Source of the DNA: Planctomycetota bacterium
Lineage (GTDB): Bacteria; Planctomycetota; Planctomycetia; Pirellulales; Lacipirellulaceae
DNA length: 5,514 nucleotides
NCBI GenBank assembly: GCA_024278035.1
Contig: JAJRUA010000185.1
Span: 1-5,514 of the forward strand
Reading direction: 5' to 3'
Under the pieces are notes generated by a model that saw nothing but the letters and a program-made list of their open reading frames with translations, made no database searches and was not told where the DNA came from. Shown in pieces: positions 1 through 5,514 of this stretch (position 1 is its first letter; each line of letters starts with the position of its first letter). The translations under genes were made by a program, and so were the position numbers.

Positions 1-2063
1 CGATGCGGTTGTATTTGGATGGTCAATTGATTGCTTCAACGGTACACCCTGTTGGTGGAGCGATCGTGGGAAACTCAATCCACACCGTTACCCTGGGAGA
101 TTCCCCGGTCGGAGGGCGACCTTTTGACGGATTGATTGACGATGCCCGTATTTACAATCGGACTCTTTCGGCCAGCGAAGTCGCCGAAATCTACGGTCTA
201 ATAGGCCACTGGAAGTTCGACGAAGGATCTGGAACGACGATTGGCGATTCGTCTGAAGCAGGCAACAACGCTTCGTTTTATGCCGGCTCTCCCACGTGGA
301 TTGATGGTGTGCGTGGCTCGGCATTGGAGTTCGATGGAACTAATGATGCTCGGACGGATGCTATGTTCGACCCGCCGGCTACAGGGGCTGTTGCCTTCTG
401 GTTTCGTAGAGACGGCGACCCTGTTAGTCGGCAACGCCTGTGGGGTATCGGTGGCGATTACGAAGTATGGCAAGAGGATGGACTTGTTAGTTTCGATGTT
501 TCAACCGATGGCTTGCTGGGCGGGTTTATCACTACCACTCCACTAGATTCTTTGGGGCAGTGGCATCACTTAGTTGGCCAGTACAATTCAAGCAACGAAT
601 CTTACGAAATCTACATCGATGGGAATTTGCACAAGAGTGGCATCTCAACACTGGACATTTATAAGAACGCGGCCAATTTCCTATCGTTCGGAACAAGAAC
701 AGGTTCTACACAAAGATTTAGTGGAGCACTGGATGATTTCCGTATCTATGACCGCTGGCTAACGGACAGAGAAATCGCCGAACTCTACGGCTTGGTGGGC
801 CACTGGAAAATGGATGAAGGTGCTGGAGCAACGGCTGCCGATTCGACTGTTTTCGGCAACGATGCGACACTCTATGGGGCGACTTGGACCAGCGACTGTG
901 CGGGCAACAACGGCCTGGAGTTCGACGGTCTGGGCGACACGGCGACGACCAACTCCGATTTTGATCCGCCGGAAAACGGAGCGATTGCCGTTTGGCTTCG
1001 CTCGGCGGGCAATCCGGGTGCGCGGAGTCGGCCTTTTGGCGTCGGCAACAATTGGGAGATACGGCAAGAGCCTGATGGCACACTCTCCTTCGACCTGGGA
1101 GGAGAAGGGCCTGACCTTGGAGCTGGCCCGGATGCGTTTATCACGACCGAGGGACTCAGTTTTGTGGACCGTTGGTATCATCTCGTTGCGCAGTTCAAGG
1201 CATCGGACGATTCGTTTGAGGTCTACATCGACGGCGTGTTGGTCAAAAGCGGCGTTAACGGCGACGACATGGTGAAGCAACTCGCCAATACTTTGACGTT
1301 TGGCACTCGCACAGGCAATGCCGAATACTGGGAAGGGGGAATGCGGAATTTCCGCGTCTACAACCGTTGGTTAGTCGCCTCCGAGATCAGCGAACTCAGC
1401 GGCCTGGCCGGCTATTGGAAGCTTGACGAGACGAGCGGCACCGTGGCGGCTGATTCCTCGCCCAACGGCAACGATGGCACCTACATGAACGGCGTTCTAT
1501 TGAACTGGACAGGCAAAATCGATCAAGCGGCCGATTTCGATGGCACGGATGACCATGTCCTTGTGCCGGACAGCCCCAGCCTAGTCATGCAAGAGACCGT
1601 CTCGATGGCCGCCTGGGTAAAACCAACCTCATCGACGAATCGACAAATGATCGTTAACAAAGAGGGCGAATACGAAATGGCGATCTGGGCAGACGGCACC
1701 CTCCGGTGGGCGTTTGCTAACACGGATCCTGGCTGGGCCTGGCACAACACGCAGCACGTTGTCCCCTTTGGCAACTGGAGTCACATCGCGGTGGTCTACG
1801 ATCAGGGAACGGTTACTTCCTATGTCAATGGAGTTGTGGTGGACGTTTATGCCGGTTCAGGAACGATCGGCGACGCTCATACCGCCGAGAACACATTTCA
1901 GATTGGTGCTCGTGAGCGGACTTATACTTTCAAGCATTTCGATGGGCCGATTGACGACGTGCGTATTTTTAGCCGGGTGATGTGTCCCGAGGAAGTAAAA
2001 GGCCTGTACAACGGCGGCGTTTATCCTGGCGTGCGGATCATCCGGTGGGTCGAGACGTTTTAG
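1..2063 (+). CDS. Multi-LamG-domain protein, 5'-truncated by the window edge
   Basis: The frame is open from the window edge to a TAG stop at 2061-2063, with 686 residues readable from an ATG at base 3. That ATG is not a credible start, because the residues after it (MRLYLDG) align with the middle of each later module (YEIYIDG, FEVYIDG, TSYVNG). The protein is a tandem array of LamG jelly-roll modules of the Laminin_G_3 type. They comprise the end of one module (residues 1-65) and three whole ones opening with GHWKFDEGSG (68), GHWKMDEGAG (266) and GYWKLDETSG (470). Each module carries the family marks: an FDG strand (110, 307, 512), a WHHL/WYHL/WSHI strand (187, 391, 592) and a closing DD/NF-R-Y/F-R motif (245, 449, 651). 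The chain ends about 17 residues after the last module. LamG modules usually bind sugars or proteins outside the cell. Export is an inference, since the N-terminus is not seen. The family is certain and the ligand unknown. Confidence 0.92.
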   Translation, partial: MRLYLDGQLIASTVHPVGGAIVGNSIHTVTLGDSPVGGRPFDGLIDDARIYNRTLSASEVAEIYGLIGHWKFDEGSGTTIGDSSEAGNNASFYAGSPTWIDGVRGSALEFDGTNDARTDAMFDPPATGAVAFWFRRDGDPVSRQRLWGIGGDYEVWQEDGLVSFDVSTDGLLGGFITTTPLDSLGQWHHLVGQYNSSNESYEIYIDGNLHKSGISTLDIYKNAANFLSFGTRTGSTQRFSGALDDFRIYDRWLTDREIAELYGLVGHWKMDEGAGATAADSTVFGNDATLYGATWTSDCAGNNGLEFDGLGDTATTNSDFDPPENGAIAVWLRSAGNPGARSRPFGVGNNWEIRQEPDGTLSFDLGGEGPDLGAGPDAFITTEGLSFVDRWYHLVAQFKASDDSFEVYIDGVLVKSGVNGDDMVKQLANTLTFGTRTGNAEYWEGGMRNFRVYNRWLVASEISELSGLAGYWKLDETSGTVAADSSPNGNDGTYMNGVLLNWTGKIDQAADFDGTDDHVLVPDSPSLVMQETVSMAAWVKPTSSTNRQMIVNKEGEYEMAIWADGTLRWAFANTDPGWAWHNTQHVVPFGNWSHIAVVYDQGTVTSYVNGVVVDVYAGSGTIGDAHTAENTFQIGARERTYTFKHFDGPIDDVRIFSRVMCPEEVKGLYNGGVYPGVRIIRWVETF
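204..2012 (+). repeat. Three complete LamG modules in tandem (coding repeat)
   Basis: Module boundaries fall at about 204-797, 798-1409 and 1410-2012, so unit lengths are about 198, 204 and 201 codons. The first two are close relatives. They share FDPP followed by a GA(V/I)A strand, an SFD strand, and the FGTRTG and R(I/V)Y(D/N)RWL signatures near the end. The third belongs to a more ordinary LamG subtype, with a VSMAAWVKP strand and a DDVRIFSR end. The first two therefore probably arose by internal duplication, while the last is an older or separately acquired module. The relation is clear in protein but weak in DNA, so the duplication is not recent. Confidence 0.85.
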
Positions 2064-2093
2064 GAGAGCTAGGCCGCGGCTAGGGGCAACACG

Positions 2094-2114
2094 ACCGCGG
2101 CTGCCGCCCGCGGT
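2094..2114. terminator. GC-rich hairpin between convergent genes, possible terminator
   Basis: ACCGCGG (2094-2100) and CCGCGGT (2108-2114) form a perfect 7-bp stem with a 7-base loop. It lies in the 63-base gap between the LamG stop codon and the end of frr, where both transcripts must stop. A second CCGCGG-containing palindrome at 2073-2080 could pair in competition. Neither strand has a U-tract after the stem, so this is not a standard intrinsic terminator. The call rests mainly on its position. Confidence 0.3.
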
Positions 2115-2126
2115 TGGGACTAACCC

Positions 2127-2687
2127 TTATTCTTCGGCCACCTCGGCCTCTTTCGCCTTAGCAAGATCGCTCGTTTGCGATTCGTGCTTCTTCGTCAATT
2201 TCTGCACATCTTCTTTGTAGGTGTCACGCTCGTCCTCGCTTAGCTCTTTTGATTTCTGGAGTTCGTCGAGGTGCTTGTTGGCATCGCGGCGGACGTTGCG
2301 GATGCTGACCCGTGCCTCTTCGGTCAAGTCCTTCGTACGCGAGATCATCTTCTTGCGGACATCGCCCGACAAGGCCGGGATGTTGAGCCGGATGACTTTG
2401 CCATCGCTTTGCGGGGCGAGACCAAGGTCACTCGCCACGATCGCCTTTTCGATTTCTTTGATGATCGACGGATCGAACGGGCGAATCACCAGTTGCTGGG
2501 GCTCCGGAGCGCTGACGCTGCCCAATTGCTTGAGCGGCGTTGGCGAACCATAAGCGTCCACTCGCAACGTATCGACCATACCCGGGTTCGCCCGACCGGT
2601 CCGAATGCCGGTGAGATCGCCCTTGAGTTTATCCACCGCCTTTTTCATCCGTTCTTCAGCATCGAGAACGATTTCGTCAACCGTCAT
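2127..2687 (-). CDS. frr: Ribosome recycling factor
   Basis: RRF works in the cytoplasm with EF-G. It splits the post-termination ribosome into subunits and frees mRNA and tRNA. The protein has 186 residues, against a family norm near 185, and aligns with RRF from end to end. An N-terminal helix (1-29) is followed by IRTGRANPGMVD (28-39), the start of the alpha/beta domain II (about 31-106), which contains YGSPTPLKQL (46-55) and ASDLGL (85-90). The returning helices of domain I carry the signature RNVRRDAN (130-137); Arg133 corresponds to the functionally essential Arg132 of E. coli. The ATG at 2687 gives the standard N-terminus. Only a weak AAGG lies upstream, so initiation is probably not strongly Shine-Dalgarno dependent. 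The Lys/Glu/Ala-rich tail is normal. It lies 144 bases downstream of pyrH on the same strand, the conserved order, and converges with the LamG gene. Confidence 0.97.
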   Translation of the reverse strand: MTVDEIVLDAEERMKKAVDKLKGDLTGIRTGRANPGMVDTLRVDAYGSPTPLKQLGSVSAPEPQQLVIRPFDPSIIKEIEKAIVASDLGLAPQSDGKVIRLNIPALSGDVRKKMISRTKDLTEEARVSIRNVRRDANKHLDELQKSKELSEDERDTYKEDVQKLTKKHESQTSDLAKAKEAEVAEE

Positions 2688-2700
2688 GGGAGGGCCTTGG

Positions 2701-2733
2701 AGTTAATAGTTGCTAGGCGCTAGTTATTAGTTG
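2701..2733. repeat. Short direct repeat around a CTAG-GCG-CTAG core
   Basis: Two 12-base copies, AGTTAATAGTTG (2701-2712) and AGTTATTAGTTG (2722-2733), match at 11 of 12 positions and are 21 bases apart. Between them lies the small palindrome CTAGGCGCTAG (2713-2723, overlapping the second copy by two bases). The array starts 13 bases upstream of the frr start codon and directly abuts the GTAG hairpin element. It may be a separate low-complexity repeat or part of the same inserted element. It occupies the frr leader, so it could affect initiation, but nothing shows that it does. Confidence 0.4.
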
Positions 2734-2811
2734 GTAGGGACCGCTGTGCAGACCAATTTTTTTACTTTTTCCACTTCCAATCAGTCCAAAGGCCCGCACA
2801 GCGGACCCTAC
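2734..2811. repeat. REP/BIME-like paired inverted repeat with GTAG feet, in the pyrH-frr gap
   Basis: Two 21-base units face each other: 2734-2754 on the plus strand and 2791-2811 on the minus strand, matching at 18 of 21 positions. Each begins with GTAGGG and contains CCGCTGTGC. Each unit can itself fold. The minus-strand copy makes a stem of six Watson-Crick pairs plus one G-U around a TGT loop; the plus-strand copy keeps five of seven pairs. Two head-to-head hairpins, each with a GTAG foot, is the layout of REP/BIME elements, in which GTAG is the tetranucleotide recognised by RAYT (REP-associated tyrosine) transposases. The 36-base spacer holds a T7 run and a T5 run on the plus strand. In the pyrH-frr transcript the two arms could pair over about 21 bp, which might stabilise, cleave or attenuate the message. 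The arrangement is seen; the assignment to the REP class is an inference. Confidence 0.62.
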
Positions 2812-2831
2812 TAAATGCCGATTGCCACGGC

Positions 2832-3557
2832 TTACTTTTTATAAACCCGCGTTCCTAAAGTCTCGCCGCGTACCGCGCGTTCGATGTTGCCATCTTCACG
2901 ATAATTGAACACCAAGATCGGCAGGCTATGTTCCATGCAATGGGCGATTGCCGTGGAGTCCATCACTCGAAGTTCTTGTTCACGGACCTGTTGGAAGGTT
3001 AGCTCTTTGTAAAGTTTTGCATCGGGGTTGGTTTCAGGATCGGCATCGTAAACGCCGTCCACGCGGGTCGCCTTCATCAGAATGTCGCATTCGAGTTCGA
3101 GCGCCTTCTGAGCAGCGGCCGTGTCCGTCGTTACGAACGGGGCCCCTGTGCCGGCAGCGAAAATGACGATCCGCCCTTTTTCGAGGTGACGTTTCGCACG
3201 GCGGCGAATGTAGGGCTCGGCGACGCCATCCATCTTGATGGCGGTCATCAGACGCGTCTCACAGCCGAGCGACTCGAGCGCGTCTTGCAGAGCAAGGCCG
3301 TTGATGACCGTCGCAAGCATTCCCATGTAGTGAGCGGTCGCTTCTTGGATACTGCTTTCGCCGTCGGTGAACTGGGCACCCCGAAGGATATTGCCACCCC
3401 CAATCACAATGCCAATCTGCACCCCTTGCTGAGCCGCCTTGTAGGTTTGGCTCGCGATATCGACCACATCGGCCATACGGATTCCCCGCTGCCCGGTAGG
3501 CACGAAGCTCTCACCCGACAGTTTGAGCAAAATACGACGGTAGGGCAGATCAGGCAT
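2832..3557 (-). CDS. pyrH: Uridylate (UMP) kinase
   Basis: Bacterial UMP kinase makes UDP from UMP and ATP in the cytoplasm, the first committed step from UMP towards UTP and CTP. It is a hexameric amino-acid-kinase-fold enzyme, unrelated to eukaryotic UMP/CMP kinases. The protein has 241 residues, the same length as the E. coli enzyme. Visible motifs are the nucleotide-binding ILLKLSGES (9-17, Lys12), [10 protein letters not shown] (51-60), [13 protein letters not shown] (78-90), the UMP-site loop [14 protein letters not shown] (134-147, Asp145), [13 protein letters not shown] (162-174) and VMDSTAIA (198-205). The ATG at 3557 puts the first Lys-loop at the usual place; no clear Shine-Dalgarno precedes it. 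It is upstream of frr on the same strand, as in most bacteria, but tsf does not precede it here. A promoter-like sequence lies about 50-80 bases upstream. UTP feedback and GTP activation are known in the family but cannot be read here. Confidence 0.97.
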   Translation of the reverse strand: MPDLPYRRILLKLSGESFVPTGQRGIRMADVVDIASQTYKAAQQGVQIGIVIGGGNILRGAQFTDGESSIQEATAHYMGMLATVINGLALQDALESLGCETRLMTAIKMDGVAEPYIRRRAKRHLEKGRIVIFAAGTGAPFVTTDTAAAQKALELECDILMKATRVDGVYDADPETNPDAKLYKELTFQQVREQELRVMDSTAIAHCMEHSLPILVFNYREDGNIERAVRGETLGTRVYKK

Positions 3558-3608
3558 GAGCGGAGGGCGACTTGGGGAAAGGCCAGTGGAGGGAATCGGT
3601 TAGCTCAA

Positions 3609-3637
3609 AGTCTAGCGTCCCGCCCATGCCGTGCCAA
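3609..3637 (-). promoter_or_regulatory. Candidate sigma70-type promoter for pyrH(-frr)
   Basis: Read on the minus strand, TTGGCA (3637-3632; 5 of 6 to TTGACA) and TAGACT (3614-3609; 4 of 6 to TATAAT) are separated by exactly 17 bases. Transcription would start near 3602 and leave a leader of about 45 bases before the pyrH ATG. Position, spacing and orientation all fit a promoter for pyrH and probably frr. The same stretch also reads TGGCACG followed by GC at the spacing of a sigma54 -24/-12 site, but the -12 box is GGGC rather than TTGC. The sigma70 reading is preferred for a housekeeping gene. No biochemical support is available. Confidence 0.42.
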
Positions 3638-3775
3638 AGGGGAGTCGCAAATCCGGAACGTCGGATTGCAGAAAGAGGCTCAGGCAAACTGGGAATTGGC
3701 CCAATCGTACGCAAGTCGTTTTCTGAATCGCCCTTGCCGTCGCTCTTTACCGCCTACTTGCGAACGAAACCCGAT

Positions 3776-3967
3776 TCAGGACGCGTCTGCCGCCGGTCCG
3801 TCGAACTTCGGCCCGCCGAACTTCGTCACCACATAGAACAACACGGCCACGCCGACCCACATCGCAGGGTAGGCCAGCAAGACGGGGCTCCCGTCAAACG
3901 CCCAAAGCGAGCCAAGGCACCAGAGGACGAGAAGCAAGGGAAGCGTAACTTTGATACTAGGGATCAT
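3776..3967 (-). CDS. Small two-helix membrane protein, function unknown
   Basis: Starting at the ATG at 3967, the frame gives 63 residues and ends with TGA. It has two clear hydrophobic segments, about residues 7-24 and 29-48, linked by a short FDGSP turn. A polar tail follows with a KFGGP-KFDGP doublet, encoded by the 9-mer CGAACTTCG repeated at 3802-3810 and 3817-3825. The frame stays open upstream to an ATG at 4135, but those extra residues are rich in Pro, Arg and Thr and do not look like protein, so the shorter start was chosen. No good Shine-Dalgarno or promoter is seen. Length, the paired helices and the aromatic/proline turn (YPAMW at 33-37) recall the small membrane partners of sodium/solute symporters (DUF3311, DUF485 and DUF4212 types). 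That is only a resemblance, and no symporter gene lies next to it. It is on the pyrH strand, 218 bases upstream of pyrH. Confidence 0.55.
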   Translation of the reverse strand: MIPSIKVTLPLLLVLWCLGSLWAFDGSPVLLAYPAMWVGVAVLFYVVTKFGGPKFDGPAADAS

Positions 3968-4334
3968 CGTAGGACGTAGGGTTAAGTATCGCACATAGGG
4001 AGGAAGAGACGGTCTGTGTATCGTAGTTGGTCGAGAAGGCTGCGGGAAGGGGAAGCGGAACCAGGTGCAGCCTGCCCTTTGTGCGAGGTCCTGTGAGGTG
4101 GTCCTGAATTGACGACAGGTGGGGCGTTCCAGCATGAAGCTGGGTGATTGAAAGGAGCCATGGATAGCAATTAGCGATCAAGTCCAAGAGGAAATCGAGG
4201 TATTTGCCCCTTCAGTTGGCGGAAGAGTGTGGGTGAAATTACCGAGGAGGATATCAAAGAGAACTCGCTGAGTTGGCCCTGATGCCATCGAGCCTCGGGC
4301 GGTTGCCATTCCGAACGACGGCGTAAGTCAATTG

Positions 4335-4350
4335 TTGATCTCAAGATCAA
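4335..4350. repeat. 16-base near-perfect palindrome
   Basis: TTGATCT (4335-4341) and AGATCAA (4344-4350) are perfect inverted copies around a central CA. The symmetry and length would suit a dimeric regulator or a small hairpin. It stands alone in gene-free sequence, more than 100 bases from the end of icd and not near any start codon, so no regulated gene can be named. Confidence 0.3.
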
Positions 4351-4422
4351 GCTCGCTCTACGAAATAATCCTGAAACCGGTGAGGCGTGCACTGCCCTTC
4401 GCCGTGGTTGAGGACGACACGG

Positions 4423-4464
4423 CTCTCTTTTTTCTCTGCGACTCAGCGTCTCTGCGCGAGACTC
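4423..4464. repeat. Octamer tandem repeat (CGCAGAGA type) downstream of icd
   Basis: Read on the minus strand, three 8-base units follow each other at 4456-4433: CGCAGAGA, CGCTGAGT, CGCAGAGA, then an A-run (T6 on the plus strand, 4428-4433). The first and third are identical. The first unit also takes part in a small inverted repeat, GTCTC-TGCGC-GAGAC (4448-4462). The array starts 15 bases past the icd stop codon. Arrays of CGCARAGA-like octamers ending in an A-run are, from memory, common intergenic repeats in planctomycetes and some other bacteria; this is not checked here. It is not a proper terminator for icd, because in the direction of icd transcription the hairpin is followed by purines, not by U. 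Confidence 0.5.
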
Positions 4465-4470
4465 TTTCGG

Positions 4471-5514
4471 TCACGCCATGTGCTTGATGATTGCGTCGCC
4501 GAATTCGCTGCACTTGAGCAGTTTCGCGCCGTCCATTTGACGCTCGAAGTCGTACGTGACAGTTTTGGCACCGATTGCGCCGTTGATGCCCTTGACGATC
4601 AGGTCCGCCGCTTCGGTCCAGCCGAGGTAGCGGAACATCATTTCGCCCGACAGCGTGACGCTGCCGGGGTTCACTTTGTCTTGGTCGGCGTACTTGGGCG
4701 CGGTGCCGTGCGTTGCCTCGAAGATCGCGGTGCCGGTGATGTAGTTGATGTTGCCACCGGGGGCGATGCCGATGCCGCCGACGCACGCAGCCAAGGCGTC
4801 CGAAATGTAATCGCCGTTCAGGTTGAGCGTCGCGATCACGTCGTACTCGGCAGGGCGCGTGAGAATCTGCTGGAGCATTGCGTCGGCAATAACGTCCTTG
4901 ATGACGATGTCGCGCTTCGCGCCGTGCGTACCCGCCTTGATAACGTGCCAGGGGCCGCCATCGAGTTCCGTCGCACCGAAATTGTTCACGGCACACTCGT
5001 AACCCCAATCGCGGAACGCTCCTTCGGTGAACTTCATGATGTTCCCCTTGTGGACGAGCGTGACCGACTCTTTGTCGTTGGCGATGGCGTACTCGATCGA
5101 CGCTTTCACCAAACGCTGTGTTCCCTCTCGGCTGACAGGCTTGATGCCAATGCCAACCGAATCCGGGAAACGAACTTTTTTCCAGAGTTCAGGGAAGGCT
5201 TCGGAGAGTAGCTTCTTCGCTTTGTCGCAATCTTGCGTGCCTTCCTCGAATTCAATGCCGGCGTAAATGTCCTCGGTGTTCTCACGGAAGATGACCATGT
5301 CGGTCAGCTCCGGTTGCTTGACAGGCGAGGGGACTCCCTCAAAGTACTGCACCGGACGGAGACAGACGTAGAGGTCCAAGATTTGCCGTAAGGCGACATT
5401 GAGCGAACGGATGCCACCGCCGACGGGTGTGGTGAGCGGCCCCTTGATGCCGACGAGGTACTTGCGGAAGGCGTCGAGGGTCGCTTGCGGAAGCCATTCG
5501 CCCGTTTGGTCGAA
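4471..5514 (-). CDS. icd: Isocitrate dehydrogenase [NADP+], N-terminus beyond window edge
   Basis: The enzyme oxidatively decarboxylates isocitrate to 2-oxoglutarate in the TCA cycle, reducing NADP+; it is a cytoplasmic homodimer. The frame is open from the window edge to TGA at 4471-4473, giving 347 residues. By alignment with the 416-residue E. coli protein, about 76 N-terminal residues are missing. Near-identical family blocks are present: [21 protein letters not shown], including the substrate-site Ser (E. coli Ser113, target of AceK phosphorylation), Asn and Arg; [13 protein letters not shown] with the catalytic Tyr160 equivalent; VIKDVIADA with the Lys230 equivalent; and [13 protein letters not shown] with the metal-binding Asp residues. 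HGTAPKY (Lys344/Tyr345) and TVTYDFER (Tyr391/Arg395) are the residues that select NADP+ over NAD+, so NADP+ use is well supported. A TTG inside the frame at 5379 is only a Leu codon, not a start. No aceK or other TCA gene is visible. The gene seems to be transcribed alone. Confidence 0.97.
   Translation of the reverse strand, partial: FDQTGEWLPQATLDAFRKYLVGIKGPLTTPVGGGIRSLNVALRQILDLYVCLRPVQYFEGVPSPVKQPELTDMVIFRENTEDIYAGIEFEEGTQDCDKAKKLLSEAFPELWKKVRFPDSVGIGIKPVSREGTQRLVKASIEYAIANDKESVTLVHKGNIMKFTEGAFRDWGYECAVNNFGATELDGGPWHVIKAGTHGAKRDIVIKDVIADAMLQQILTRPAEYDVIATLNLNGDYISDALAACVGGIGIAPGGNINYITGTAIFEATHGTAPKYADQDKVNPGSVTLSGEMMFRYLGWTEAADLIVKGINGAIGAKTVTYDFERQMDGAKLLKCSEFGDAIIKHMA

Larger units (their letters stand above)
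3968..4470. other. Long intergenic stretch without a supportable gene
   Basis: About 500 bases lie between the small membrane gene and the icd stop codon. Open frames on both strands are short, have unnatural compositions and lack recognisable domains. On the plus strand a frame at 4168-4326 reads as two protein-like segments (SKRKSRYLPLQLAEECG and RELAELALMPSSLG) split by a TGA at 4234. This might be a decayed gene, but no family is recognised. Features that can be pointed to are a small hairpin CCAGC-ATGAA-GCTGG (4129-4143), a 16-base palindrome (4335-4350) and the octamer array near icd (4433-4456). Confidence 0.5.

Noticed and set aside
3..5. ATG at base 3 as the true start of the LamG protein
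   Set aside because: The residues after it align with the middle of a LamG module, so the gene must begin outside the window.
759..1280. Minus-strand frames inside the LamG gene
   Set aside because: They are Arg/Pro-rich shadows of the real coding frame with no motif.
2734..2811. The paired repeat as a CRISPR fragment or tRNA-like structure
   Set aside because: The two units are inverted rather than direct, there are only two, and the fold lacks any tRNA arms.
3186..3836. Plus-strand frame opposite the start of pyrH and the upstream gap
   Set aside because: It overlaps pyrH antisense and has no domain or credible initiation site.
3776..4135. 119-residue version of the small membrane protein starting at 4135
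   Set aside because: The extra N-terminal part is rich in Pro/Arg/Thr with no domain-like pattern, and the protein-like sequence begins at the ATG at 3967.
4109..4140. TTGACG at 4109-4114 as a -35 box
   Set aside because: There is no acceptable -10 element 16-18 bases downstream and no gene follows.
4155..4175. AAAGGAG followed by ATG at 4160, as a start site
   Set aside because: The spacing is only two bases and the frame stops after four codons.
4387..5211. Long plus-strand open frame opposite icd
   Set aside because: It is the antisense shadow of a highly conserved gene in GC-rich third-position sequence and has no recognisable domain.
4471..5379. icd as a complete 302-residue protein starting at a TTG codon at 5379
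   Set aside because: The frame stays open to the window edge, and the 45 residues upstream match conserved Icd sequence ([16 protein letters not shown]). The TTG is an internal Leu codon.

Overview
The window fits a bacterium of the Planctomycetes, probably the Pirellula/Rhodopirellula side. This is an inference from three things: a large protein built of tandem LamG modules, housekeeping genes that sit far apart and mostly lack clear Shine-Dalgarno sites, and intergenic repeats (a paired GTAG hairpin element and a CGCAGAGA-type octamer array). No rRNA or marker phylogeny is present to confirm it. GC content is moderate and varies between genes.

Layout. Bases 1-2063 (+) hold the 3' part of a large gene of repeated LamG (concanavalin A-like) modules; its 5' end lies outside the window. 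It converges on frr across a 63-base gap that contains a GC-rich hairpin. On the minus strand follow frr (2127-2687, ribosome recycling factor) and, upstream of it, pyrH (2832-3557, UMP kinase). The 144-base gap between them carries a REP/BIME-like inverted repeat and a short direct repeat. A promoter-like sequence lies about 50-80 bases before the pyrH start. Further upstream is a likely 63-residue two-helix membrane protein (3776-3967, minus). About 500 bases without a supportable gene follow (3968-4470), ending in the octamer repeat just behind the icd stop codon. The 3' three quarters or so of icd, NADP-dependent isocitrate dehydrogenase, fills 4471-5514 (minus) and runs off the window edge.

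How the genes work together. pyrH and frr are the end of the widespread rpsB-tsf-pyrH-frr order, here without tsf next to pyrH. They join pyrimidine nucleotide supply to translation and are probably co-transcribed, unless the intervening repeat terminates or cleaves the message. icd is a stand-alone TCA-cycle gene. The LamG protein is unrelated to these and is probably an exported carbohydrate- or protein-binding surface protein.

No undescribed multi-gene system is visible. The most interesting parts are the repeat elements, chiefly the paired GTAG hairpins inside the pyrH-frr unit, the small membrane protein, and the uneven base composition of the LamG modules.
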